Part shown: positions 36,148 through 46,578 of the stretch, piece after piece | Layout of the letters: each line of letters begins with the position of its first letter | Position numbering within the stretch: position 1 is the first letter of the stretch | Assembly (NCBI RefSeq): GCF_010183535.1 | Contig: NC_071332.1 | Location: forward strand, 372,001 to 436,000 | Source: Caenorhabditis remanei | Taxonomy: Eukaryota; Nematoda; Chromadorea; Rhabditida; Rhabditidae | Reading direction: 5' to 3' | Length of the DNA stretch: 64,000 nt | Made by a program: the position numbers and the translations under genes | The notes under the pieces: model-generated | Seen by the model: the letters and a program-made list of their open reading frames with translations, nothing else | Database searches by the model: none | What the model was told of the DNA's origin: nothing

Positions 36148-38332
36148 TCAATTCATTTTCAGTTTTCTGATCAAGATCGTTCTCAAGATCAATCGAACCA
36201 CAAAAACTAACAAAGCAACAAAACCTACTAGAATAGCAAACAAGAACAGAATAATATCAATCATAAAAAATGAGACAAATGACATTTTCCGATGATAGGG
36301 GTCCAGTGAGGGAATTTCTCCAAATCTCGCACCATACTCTGCGTACTTTACGAGGAGATCATGAGGAGAGAATGGCTGACTCTCGAGTTGATGGGAGAGA
36401 GTTTTGGCGTTGATTTGGTAACTGGAAATTGTCAATTTAGGTTAAAAATAGGATCAGAACGTGTTTTTAATTTCTGTCAAAACATGGGATCAGGATCAGG
36501 ATCCCCAAAATTTCAGATTCGACTTACCTCTCATCATTCAAAATAGCATCCACCGATTTCTTCAGCTTCTCAAAATCTCCCAAGTCCCTACGAACTAATG
36601 TAATCGACCCGTTATGCCTTGCCAACATCATTGCATTTCTAAACTGATCCGCGAATATTGGAATGAGAATTGCAGGTTTGCCCAAGTAACTCAACTCATT
36701 CACACTCCCTAAACCGGCATGAGTTATGAATGCAGTTAGTCGGGAGTCGGCTGAAAATGAAATGAAAGTGATATTAGACAATATGAGTTAGTACCTAGAA
36801 GAGCTGTTTGTGGGACCCATTTGGAGAAATGAAGATTTGGAAGGTTCTTGGCGAATTTGATGTCTTTCGTCTCATATTTCCAGATGAAGGTGACGTCAGG
36901 GAGGGATTTGATGACACGGACGATAGTATATCTGTAATCGACAAACAGATCCATTTAGCAAAAATTGTTGAGCGTGTACAAAAGCGGAAGGCGGAAGAAG
37001 ATTTATTTTTTAGAAAACGATTTCGAATTTGTTGTAAAACGCACTAAAATTGCTTAGATTTGTGTTAAATTTCGTTGTTTGGAAAAACTGATAGCTTTGC
37101 CGCAAAAAAACCTGAAAAACAACTGTAAATTCGAGTAGGCGAACAAATTTTTCAAGTTGATATTCTCCAGGCGGAAGGCGAAAAAAATCTTAAATTGGCG
37201 GAAGGCGGAGGCGGAATCCCGCTCAACCCTGTATTGTAATACTCACTTATACTCATCGGGCATCTCACTCGACCTCAATATCGACCCAAAAGAAATCAAC
37301 ACACTTTTCTCTCTCTTCTTCAATATCTCATCAAATTCCTTCGACAATTTCTCCTCTCTCATTTGGGTAACATTCACAGAGATCCCACCGATCGCAATGG
37401 TTTTTGATAGAGTTGGACGGGGGAAGTCTAAGAATGGGTTGGAGTTGACAAACACAAATGGAGCTCTCGATTTGATTTCCTGCATTTTTATAATTATATT
37501 TAAAAAATTGAATTCAAAAATTCAAGTAGACACCTCTATATCCAAGACTTGATGCGGATACTTATAGGATCTCATAGCCGGTGGTGCCAACAGAAATCCA
37601 GATAGATCACCGATTGTATTCAGAAGACGTTCTTGGAATGTCATTTGATCTCCGAATGGTGATACGGTAGCTAGAAAAACCAAAAAATTTAGAAGTTAAG
37701 TTTACTCTAGGTCTCACTCGGTACAAAACTTGGCGATGCTGGCTCTCCGATAGATTTACTCAACTCAGTCATGTGAGTCATTGACCACGATGGGAATATT
37801 GCCTTGATACCGAGGTAGTCATGGATTGCTGGAAACTGACTGAAATTTACCCGGTTTTCTCAAAGAAACATTTACGATGAGCACAAAAAGCCAATGCCTC
37901 GAAAATCATCGCATCGAATTTCCGATCTTTCAGCTTATCCAGTACACTCAAGTCTTTTCTCAAGTTGTCACTGAATTGTTCAAACATTTTATTGAATCTC
38001 TGAACGGCTGGAACGAATGAAAATATTCCAAAATCTGCTTTCCAGAACATTGAATAATCAGCTTCCTCCCCAATTTTCTCCAGTTCTTCGTCAGGTTGAA
38101 TATACACAACATCCGTCGTGTGCTCCACATATTTGATATTTTCATATTCTCTTACTATAACTGGGACTAGAAATGTGACATTATGACCGGCTAATGTTAG
38201 AGTATCAGCGATTTTCGCTAGGAATTTGTGGTGACTGTGAGCGAATAGTGGACAGAATACTAGGTAATTATAAGAAAGTATAGGCTGGGAAGTTAGTAAA
38301 ACTAGAAATAGAGTAGGGAATAGACATCTCAT
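36148..38332 (-). CDS. UDP-glycosyltransferase (UGT family)
   Basis: Exons 38332-37876, 37828-37718, 37670-37534, 37479-37247, 36931-36795, 36750-36528 and 36421-36148 give 523 residues, the usual UGT length. Residues 1-20 are a signal peptide (MRCLFPTLFLVLLTSQPILS). The N-terminal acceptor domain has the early histidines (PLFAHSHHKFL). The donor-binding domain carries WVPQTALL and the signature FITHAGLGSVNELSYLGKP then PIFADQFRNA. A C-terminal membrane helix (about 487-510) and a basic tail fit a type I endoplasmic reticulum enzyme that transfers sugar from UDP-sugars to small lipophilic compounds. The family is large in nematodes and I cannot assign the individual member or substrate. Exon 2 is joined at the TTTCCAG before 37,828, the only acceptor keeping frame. 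Confidence 0.9.
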
Positions 38333-39189
38333 TTCCAGGTGAATTTTCTGTAGGTATCATTGACTTTTATACAGTTTGTGACTACATTTTTTGATCTTTA
38401 CATGCCTAATCGGGTATTTTGATCAGTGAAAAATGATGATAATAGATGATTCGATAACCACTACGAACGAGTCAGTCTGTAGTGAAAATGTGGTTATATG
38501 ATAAAAAATGTAGTTAGTATTTATGTTTGAACCCAGCGGAAATTATTTGAGAGAGAACTTGCATTTAAACTTTTGAGAATCTCTGTTTTTTTTTCAAAAT
38601 TATTATAAATAACTTAATTGGGGATTCTTTATGTATAAAATTGTCATATCTGCTGGAAATTAGACAAAATAGGTGAGTGGGGTGTTTCCGTTCGATTTAC
38701 GAATTTGTAATTGCTGATTCCAAACTCCTTTATCTCAAAGATGAGTTGCATTTTCGATTTCAGAACATCTCTGATTTCATTTCCGAATTTCAGACTCTGC
38801 GCTGCAAATTACAGATTCTATATTCCAGATTGCCTCTCTCCACATGAATTTTTCGATTATTCTCGTTTAAATTTTACTATTTAAAGTAACATTCAGATGT
38901 TAAAGACGCATCTATTTTGCTCAAAATGGTCCCGAAGCGGAAAATCATACCCACAAAGCTCAGAAACATGATATTGATATTTTCCAACTACAAAACTATT
39001 ACGCGATGTTCCGAATAAATTTGATGCGCTTTCAATACCCCGGCACGAGTTCGCGATCGGATAATAGCAAAAGTTGTTGGCTACCCTGATACAAATCGGT
39101 CATCTGGAGTGAAGACGTCGAAAAGAATAATAACTGTCTGTGAAATTGAGTGGCATCAGAAAAAGGGTACACGTTTAGAAAATAAAATT

Positions 39190-39199
39190 TTTATTCACT
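39190..39199 (-). terminator. Poly(A) signal of the array-containing gene (minus strand)
   Basis: Read on the minus strand the sequence is GTGAATAAAAATTTT, with AATAAA about 55 bases after the TAG stop at 39,251. This supports a real transcribed gene end to the right of it. Confidence 0.6.
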
Positions 39200-39250
39200 A
39201 AATAAAATAGGCCAAAAGTTTTCAAAAAATGTTCGAAAAGTGCTCGATTA

Positions 39251-40148
39251 CTATTCGCTCATAAATCTAATCACCGGATCATTCAGTATCACCGCGTGGA
39301 TGTAATCATCGCGAATAGCAGAACTTACTCCTAAACGCATGGAACAGTAGGCAAGCCACTGATCCGGAGTCGTTCCTATGGACACGCGTGCGTAGACCTC
39401 TCGTAAGAGGATCTCCGACTTTACGAACTCAGTTCGCAGGATCTTTTGTGCGCGTAGAACTGACTCCTAAAAGCATGGACCAGTAGACAAGCCACTGATC
39501 CGGAGTCGTTCCTATGGACACGCGTGCGTAGACCTCTCGTAAGAGGATCTCCGACTTTGCGAACTCAGTTCGCGGATCTTTTGTGCGCGTAGAACTAACT
39601 CCTAAACGCATGGAACAGTAGACAAGCCACTGATCCGGAGTCGTTCCTATGGACACGCGTGCGTAGACCTCTCGTAAGAGGATCTCCGACTTTGCGAACT
39701 CAGTTCGCGGATCTTTTGTGCGCGTAGAACTAACTCCTAAACGCATGGACCAGTAGACAAGCCACTGATCCGGAGTCGTTCCTATGGACACGCGTGCGTA
39801 GACCTCTCGTAAGAGGATCTCCGACTTTGCGAACTCAGTTCGCGGATCTTTTGTGCGCGTAGAACTGACTCATAAACGCATGGACCAGTAGACAAGCCAC
39901 TGATCCGGAGTCGTTCCTATGGACACGCGTGCGTAGACCTCTCGTAAGAGGATCTCCGACTTGAAAAAAGCTAGAGTGCTTGTTGGATACACTCATCATG
40001 GCTTTTTCCTCCAAGTTTTCGAGAACAATTGGCGTCGGTTCTGAAAAATGTGAATGTTGTAAGAGATTTTGGGAAGAAACAAGAAAAATAATAAGAAATT
40101 ACGCGGAAAAAAAGCGAGAACGGATATCAGCGGAAAAAAGCATTTCAT
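39251..40148 (-). pseudogene. Short secreted-protein gene with an internally amplified last exon
   Basis: Exon 1 (40148-40103) has a hydrophobic start (MKCFFPLISVLAFFP). A 62-base intron leads to exon 2 (40040-39251), where phase continues as QPTPIVLENLEEKAMMSVSN and KHSSFF. The 3' part encodes KSEILLREVYARVSIGTTPD then QWLAYCSMRLGVSS and ends RDDYIHAVILNDPVIRFMSE before TAG. The middle piece is repeated as a 135-bp array. The entering frame is one base out from the array frame at a T6 run (near 39,970), and an extra A near 39,438 breaks the array frame again before the final unit. So as read the gene cannot make the full protein: it is broken, or the T run is a sequence error, or a non-standard acceptor (TTTTTTCAAG) is used. 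I do not recognise the family. Confidence 0.45.
39330..39967 (-). repeat. Tandem repeat, 135-bp unit, about 4.7 copies
   Basis: The landmark GATCCGGAGTCGTTCCTATG occurs at 39,361, 39,497, 39,632, 39,767 and 39,902, giving spacings of 136, 135, 135 and 135. The units are nearly identical, with single-base differences. On the minus strand each unit is 45 codons without stops, and it contains the KSEILLREVYARV...MRLGV segment plus a linker STRTKDPRTEFA absent from the terminal copy. The one 136-base spacing is due to an extra A near 39,438. The high identity points to recent amplification. Confidence 0.95.
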
Positions 40149-40994
40149 AGAAAACAAAGAAACTTTTGGATAAGTAGGAAATTAGAGTTTGGCAGAAAAT
40201 TAAAGCATAATACATCAATACAGCAAGCAAGAATAGAATTTTAATAAAAACTAAAAACTTTGCAACTGGGAAAATGAGTTGAACAACCGCTACTTGGAAG
40301 GAAATTTGAAGATTCGCGACAAAATGTGAAAATGGAAGAAAACTTGAAAGGAACTGCTTTAGATAACCGTTATTAGGTTCCTTAAGTCCAGGTTTGATTG
40401 GACAATTTCTTAGTCAGTTTTTACTATCAAAATTGATCGACACTTCTGACAATGAGCACGAGAATCATTAACAGCAACGGAGAAACAGCGAAAAGTAATA
40501 ATCAATAATTTCAAGACCTTCAACTAAACTTGAGAAACCCTGAATTAAAAACGGTCGACGAAACGCAAAAAAAGAACAATCTTGATTAGAAAACTCAAAA
40601 AATGTCAAAATTTCGAAAATCCGCATTTTTAAGTGATCGGCATCTTAGAAAACGAGCATTATGATAATGCAACAGAGTAGCAGCGGGCAATAATTAAATT
40701 TTTTTCGATAATTCTCTGCTGATTAAAAATCAGCAAAAAACTATGTAAAAACGGACGACAAAACGCTAAAAATGAGAAAATCTCGATCGGAAGGAGCGAA
40801 ATTTATTAAAATTAGTGCTCAAACTTGAGCTATTTCCAGTAAATTTCAGCAAAAACTCTCAAAAAAAAATTAATTTTGAAATGGCGCATTTTTGTCATCG
40901 CGCCCCACAATTGTCGTCAAATATGAGACATTGTACGTGAATGTACGCAATTTGACGACATCTAAAATTTATTCATTTTTCCACTTTTCTCCCT
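40149..40994. promoter_or_regulatory. Divergent intergenic region before tut-2
   Basis: An 850-base AT-rich region between two divergent genes, likely holding both promoters. A short palindrome (GTCGTCAAAT at 40,914 facing ATTTGACGAC ending 40,960) lies 35 bases before the tut-2 ATG. A CGCATTTTTG / CGCAATTTG pair suggests it is a repeat remnant. No clear TATA box. Confidence 0.4.
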
Positions 40995-43351
40995 ATGAAT
41001 TCCACCGATTTCACAGCAGATTTAGACGGAAAAAAGTGTGTAAAATGTGAAAACAATGCCAAATTTACAGGTGAGACTATTGGTATACTGAAAAATTCAA
41101 GAAAAACTCTATTTCCAGGCGTTGACCCGAAAAAAGCGTGGTATTGTCAAGAGTGCTTCATACAAATGGTTAGAAATAAGTTCAGATCAGCGTTGAGTAA
41201 GAAGAAGATTTATAAGGTTAGAAATCAATGAAATTCTAGAAAAAAAATTCTATTTAGGACGCCGATGCTCGTGAAACTCTGATAGTTTACGATGGATCAG
41301 CGTCTGGAGCGTTTCTTCTGAATCAAATTGACGACGCATTGAAACAAATCACCTATAAAAGACTGATGGTGCAGCCAACAGTGAGTTTAGCGGGTTTTTC
41401 ATAAAAAAATTCCGCTTTTTCACAAAAATACGAATTTTTGCAGGTTCTCGTGTTGGTTTCCGTCACAGAAGAGACAGAAATTCAAAGAGTCGTCGAACGT
41501 GTCGAGGAGCTTAAGAAAGAGTTATTGGAAAATGTCAGATGGTTTATCGCACATGTCGCTTGTTCCATGTATACAGATTCAGTAGATTTGGATGATGTGA
41601 GGTGTAATGGCACTGAAAAAGTGAGGATTGCGAGTATTTTTCGTTGAGAATATGTCAAAAACCAATTTTTTCACTTGAAATCGTTAAAATTTGCTATTTT
41701 TCGCTAAAAATAGTCGAGAAGCTGCTATTTTCCATCAAAGTAAAACTGAAAACCATTATTTTCGACTTAAAATCATAAAACTTTGCCAATTTTTGCCAAA
41801 AATAGTCGGCAAGCTGCTATTTTTCATTAAAAATACATTCGAAACCACTATTTTGGATTTAAAATCGCAAAAAAGTGAGGATTTTGAGTATTTTTGATTA
41901 AAATAGTATAATCGGGGTTTTTTGTTGAGAATAGGCCAAAAAACCAGTTTTTCTACTTGAAATCGCTAAAAATTGTCATTTTTCGCTAAAAATGGTCGAG
42001 AAGCTGCTATGTTTCCATTACTTTCAACTAAAAATTGCAAAATTAAGCTATTTTCCGCTTAAAAATGGTCAAAAATCTGCTATTTTCCATTAAAAATAAA
42101 TTGAAAATCATTTTTTGGACTTAAAATCGCTAAAATTCCCCAATTTTTGCAAAATTCGATAAAAAATCCACTTCAGATTCCCGAGTACACGGATCTCCTC
42201 TCCTCATGCTCTGTGCCAACGTATCGAAAGGAATTAGAACGGATTTTGAGAGAGAAATGTCTTCAAAACATCTCAAAATCTCTGAAAATCTCAAAATGTA
42301 TGGTACCGGACGACGCCGACGATCTGGGAAGATTGGCACTGGATCAGTTGTGTCTTGGCAGAGGCGGATCGCTTTCCCCACTGGTGACAGTCACTGATAA
42401 ACGATCGGATTTTCTGTTGATTCGACCGATTTGTGACTTATCGAAAAGAGAAATTTCGATTTATAACTATTTGTGTGCAATCGATAAGCAATATATCCAG
42501 TTTCATAATCACTCAAATACTCTAGATCGATCGGTTCAGGCGCTCACAGATGCATTTATTCGGACTTTGGAGGATGAGAAATTTTATGTAAGCGGAGAAG
42601 AAAAATCAATAATTTTCAGTCTTGTCACAGGCCGGGCCGGGCCGAAATCGAAAATACTCTCGGCCCATGAAAAATCAAAAGTTTTACTGAAAATACCCAA
42701 TTTTCCTTGGGAAAAGAGCTTTCTGGACTTTTAAGACCAAAAAAATCAGGCTTTTTCGTCTGAAAAGTCATAAATTTCTATAAAATCACACTTTTCCAAG
42801 TAAAAATATGCAATTTAACAGATTTTTCCACCGAAATTTTCAATTTTTCGCTCATATTTTTCAAGTTTTTACTGGGAATCCCTTTACATTTCAATATTCA
42901 TCAGACTTGTCGCTGGCCGGCCCAAAATGAAAGTTATCTTCGGCCTGGGTTTGAACCAAAATTTGAATTTTTTTATTTTAAAGTAGTTTTCCACTAAAAG
43001 TTATACAATTCAATCAAAAACTGAATATGTATGATAATTCAAGCACTTTTACTCTGAAATTTTCGAAAAATCCCAAAAATTGTTGTTTAAAATGAGTAAA
43101 GTGAGTAAGTATGGAAGGTAGTTTGGCCGGGCCCGATTTTTGAAAATTTCTATTGCTTTGATCCGAAATTTCTTCGTTTTCAGTCCACAATCAACACTGT
43201 CTTAAGTACCGCCTCCAAAATTCACAACACGAACGGAAAAGACGGTTCGAGATGCGTGCTGTGCCACGTGGAGGTTGCTGATTGCTCGTTGTGCTCCACT
43301 TGTTCAGCCATCAGAGATTCTTGCAGTGATCTTCTCTCCCGGTTTCTGTAA
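40995..43351 (+). CDS. tut-2: Cytoplasmic tRNA 2-thiolation protein 2 (CTU2/NCS2)
   Basis: Exons 40995-41070, 41119-41216, 41258-41380, 41444-41620, 42177-42587 and 43184-43351 give 350 residues. The N-terminal zinc-like CVKC...WYCQECF, then a PP-loop relic YDGSASGAFLLNQI, a LALDQLCLGRGGSLS stretch and a C-terminal Cys cluster (CVLC...CSLCSTCSAIRD) match the CTU2/NCS2 family. With CTU1/NCS6 it thiolates wobble uridine-34 of cytosolic Lys, Glu and Gln tRNAs, using sulfur passed from URM1. The family lacks the full ATP-binding PP-loop (SGGxDS); here it reads DGSASG, as expected for the partner subunit. The protein is short for the family because the middle is compact. It converges on sqv-4, with 204 bases between the stops. 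Intron 4 carries tandem repeats. Confidence 0.88.
41660..42160. repeat. Degenerate tandem repeat (about 90-95 bp) filling tut-2 intron 4
   Basis: The phrase GTCGAGAAGCTGCTATTTTC recurs in variant form at 41,713, 41,805, 41,995 and 42,068, with the TTAAAATCGCTAAAATTTGC phrase between copies. Spacing is 92, 190 (two units) and 73. Similar GAAAACGCAGAAAACCAC... text occurs in sqv-4 intron 1 (45,990-46,390). The repeats diverge by 10-25 per cent and do not carry a protein frame. Confidence 0.7.
42630..43135. repeat. GC-ended palindromic repeat in tut-2 intron 5
   Basis: CACAGGCCGGGCCGGGCCGA near 42,628, CTGGCCGGCCCAAAATGA near 42,913 and TTTGGCCGGGCCCGATTTTT near 43,122 mark two or three pieces of the GGGCCGGGCC family around AT-rich DNA. 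They explain the size of this 596-base intron. Confidence 0.65.
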
Positions 43352-43437
43352 TGTTCCCCGTTGTTAAAGCTCACCTGTTTCTTGTTGACTAAAAATTGTT
43401 GAAAATTGATAAAACTTTACTTTTCAGATTCAAATGC

Positions 43438-43443
43438 AATAAA
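43438..43443 (+). terminator. Poly(A) signal of tut-2
   Basis: AATAAA lies 87 bases after the TAA stop and only about 110 bases before the convergent sqv-4 stop at 43,556. Confidence 0.75.
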
Positions 43444-43555
43444 TTATGAATAGGAGGGAAAGAGAAATAATACAAGCCTTGTAAATAAATATTAGAATAA
43501 TAAAACGAATGGTGAGGGGAGAATTACATTGTGTCAGTACATATCATATCACATC

Positions 43556-46500
43556 CTAATAACCGGCGGTTCCAAACAGATTGTACGCCTGATCGGGTGA
43601 GGTTCCAATGGCGAAAGTGCGGAATCCGATGTCACGCAACGCCTTCTGATCCAAGATGAGACGTCCGTCGAAGATCGCAGCCGGATGTTGCATATCGTCG
43701 TGGATCCGAGTGTAGTTCAACTCCACAAACTCATCCCACTCGGTGAGCACGACGATGGCGTGTGCACCACGGGCGGCCGTATATGGATCCGTCTCCACTG
43801 TGATGAGTCGGGAGACGTCTTCCGCGCTCGTCACTGAAGCCAAGTCGTTGAGCATCTGCGATTTTTGCACTTTCGGGTCGTAGATCGATAGCTTCGCGTG
43901 CTCCTCCATCAGGTGCTTAATGACGTAGATGGCTGAGGATTCACGGGTGTCACCTGGAAATAGAAGAATAAGATTTCATTCTTCTTGCAATCGGACCGGA
44001 TCCGGACCTTGCGATAACTCGCTTCAAAATGACAATTAGGAGTCGATCTACCTGTCAAATAGTATTTCCATTTTTACTATGAGATTATTGAGAATCGCTG
44101 TAAAATCTATTTAATGTTCAGGCTTTGATTCAAGCAAAAGATCGGCTGTTCAAGGCCCGACCACTAAATAGATTTTACAGCGGTTCTCACTAATAGTCAA
44201 AATGAAAAAAAGACTTGTGTAGACCTCACCTAGATCTACAATTTGACAGATTGATCGCCTCCTAATTGTCATTTTGAAGCGAATTATCTCAAGGTCCGGT
44301 TGCAAGTATATAAGATTTTCCACGATGGGACACTTTTCCAACCTGTATTCTTCTTGAAAGCGAATCCGAAAATGGCAATCTTCTTGTCGGTGACCGTGTT
44401 GAACAGCTCGGCAATAATCTTATCAGCGAATCGTCTCCGTTGCCAATTGTTCACATTGATCACTCCCTGCCAATACTCGGCGACTTGTGGAAGATTGAGT
44501 GATTCACACAAGTAGACCAACGACAGCACGTCCTTCTGGAAGCAACTTCCACCGAATCCAACCGACGCCTTCAAGAATTTGCTACCGATCCGAGTGTCGA
44601 ATCCGACTGCGTGTGCGACTTCCGAAATTTCAGCGCCCGTTGCCTCGCAAACAGCGGAAATCGAATTGATCGAAGAGATCCGTTGTGCCAAGAAGGCGTT
44701 GGCGACAAGCTTTGAGAGCTCGCTGCTCCATGTGTTGGTGGTGATGATACGGTCACGTGGAACCCAGTTCTCGTAGATGCGGACGAGTTCGGCGACCGCT
44801 TGGAGACCTTCTGGAGATGTTTCTCCTCCGATGAGCACACGATCCGGATTGGCGAGGTCTTTCATGGCGGTTCCTACAATCAGAAATCAGTTAGAATCAT
44901 ACTTGCAAATCGGGCCATAACTCGCTTAAAACGCAATATTATGAGCTGAAAAATATACCAAAATGTAGATCTCAGCGAGTTCTATGTCCATGATATAATA
45001 CGGTCCGGATTGTGGATCGGTAATGTGCCGCTGGCCTGGAGAAAGTGTCAAAAAACGTTAAAATGACTTTAAAAAATAAACCATTCTAGTCATACTTGCA
45101 ATCCGAGCCGGATAACTTTTATCAAAAAAGTCGTATCAGGTTATTAATAGCTCAAATGATAGGTATTTGGACCTGTCATCTGACAAAGTCTAGTTAAACT
45201 TCGCAGAACATCCACAGAGTGCCAGGGCCGGCTAAAACTGCTGTCGGCCCGGCCCAAACACTTTTGCTCGGCTGTCTGTGGAAGTTCTGCGAAGTTTGAC
45301 TCAATTTTGTCTGATGGCAGTTCCAAATACCTATCATTAGAGCTATTAACCAACCCGATACGGTTTTTTGAAAAAAGTTATTTAATAAAAGCCGTCGGCG
45401 CGGATCGGCCCGGATTGCAAGTATGGCTAGAATGGCTGTTTTAGTCAGTTTAGCGTTTTTCGGCCCTTTTTCACGGGTCGCGGCACATTACCGATCCACC
45501 ACCCGGCCCGTATCATATCATGGACATAGAACTCGCTGAGATCTACATTTTCGTATATTTTTCAGTTCATAATATTGCGTTTTGAGCGAGTTATGGCCCG
45601 ATTTGCAAGCTTGATTGTCTACCTTCAGCCAAAAATTCAGGATTCGAGAGAACTTGGAACTTGAGATTCTCATTATTCTTCTGCGCCTCTCTCAGAATAC
45701 AACCGATCGATTCGGCGGCTTTCACAGGCACCGTACTCTTCTCGACGACGATTTTCGGCCCAACGGCGTACTGGGCGATCGTTCTGGACACCGATTCGAC
45801 GTACTTCAGGTCCGGCGCCATTCCCTTTCCACGTCCGTACATTTTTGTGGGCGTGTTCACCGAAATGAAGATCAAGTCGGCCTCGGCGATCGCCTTCGGG
45901 ATGTCCGATGAGAAGAAGAGGTTGCGGCCACGGGCGGCGAACACGATCTCGTCGAGTCCAGGCTGAAAATTCGATATTTAGGAGAAAATTCATTGAAAAA
46001 TCACATTTTTGCAGGCTAACATTGAAAATTTATAACTTTTGTGCTGAGAATGTGAAAAATGACGATTTTGGTCGTTTTTGACGTCAGAAATAGCAAAAAC
46101 TCGGATTTTAAGCTCAGAATTGCCAATTTTGAGCTGAAAAGTACCTTTTCTGATTGAATTATTATCTCCGCACATCCCCTTGAGAACTGTCTCTTTTTCT
46201 CTGAGTCTCTCAATTTCACACACAATTTTCTTGGGTTTTGGTAGAGCGCGGTTGTAATAAGCGCGTCGTGCTAATAGCAGCTTTCGCATTTTCAACATTT
46301 TTCGAAAAAACTGATTTCGAAGTAAAAATAGCCAATTTTGGTGATTTTTGTGCTGAAAAACGCAGAAAACCACAATTTTCACCTGAAAAAACGAAATTTA
46401 CCTCATAAATAGGCAGTTTATCCGAGTTCCACTCGGCAATCTTCGCCGTATTCATGTCGACGACGGTGACGGTGATATGCGGGCATTTGTGGGCGATCAT

Positions 46501-46578
46501 GGCACAAGTTGGCCCTCCGACATAACCCGCACCGACACAGACGACCTTCGACACCTTTCCGAACACTTGATCAGTCAT
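43556..46578 (-). CDS. sqv-4: UDP-glucose 6-dehydrogenase
   Basis: Exons 46578-46402, 45962-45623, 44873-44343 and 43953-43556 give 481 residues, the normal length of animal UGDH. The NAD-binding fold opens with [19 protein letters not shown] (GxGxxG). [20 protein letters not shown] and [12 protein letters not shown] are conserved substrate and NAD segments. The catalytic Cys is at about residue 283 in [10 protein letters not shown], with the preceding central-helix segment intact. The enzyme oxidises UDP-glucose to UDP-glucuronate in the cytosol, using two NAD+, for proteoglycan (chondroitin, heparan sulfate) synthesis; C. elegans sqv-4 is needed for vulval invagination and early cytokinesis. 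A CTTCCAG acceptor two bases before the ATG (46,580/46,581) suggests SL1 trans-splicing. Codon choice is strongly biased (ATC, GTC, AAG), as for highly expressed worm genes. Introns 2 and 3 hold large inverted repeats. Confidence 0.97.
43985..44309. repeat. Inverted repeat in sqv-4 intron 3
   Basis: Left arm GCAATCGGACCGGATCCGGA, then CGCTTCAAAATGACAATTAG; right arm CTAATTGTCATTTTGAAGCG, then CAAGGTCCGGTTGCAAG. A second inner pair (CTGTAAAATCTATTTAATG / ACTAAATAGATTTTACAGCG) faces inward. It is a hairpin of about 320 bp that fills most of the intron. Confidence 0.85.
44905..45612. repeat. Nested inverted repeat in sqv-4 intron 2
   Basis: The outer arms are CTTGCAAATCGGGCCATAAC ... AGATCTCAGCGAGTTCTATG on the left (44,905-45,070) and CATAGAACTCGCTGAGATCT ... 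GAGTTATGGCCCGATTTGCA on the right (45,430-45,612). Within them a second palindrome, about 45,093-45,422, starts CTTGCAATCCGAGCC and ends CGGCCCGGATTGCAAG. Its own inner arms are ATAGGTATTTGGACCTGTCA and the inverted GGCAGTTCCAAATACCTATC. The structure is one inverted-repeat element inserted into another. Confidence 0.88.

Noticed and set aside
39330..39967. CRISPR-like array
   Set aside because: The units are contiguous 135-bp tandem copies with no unique spacers, in a nematode genome and within an exon.
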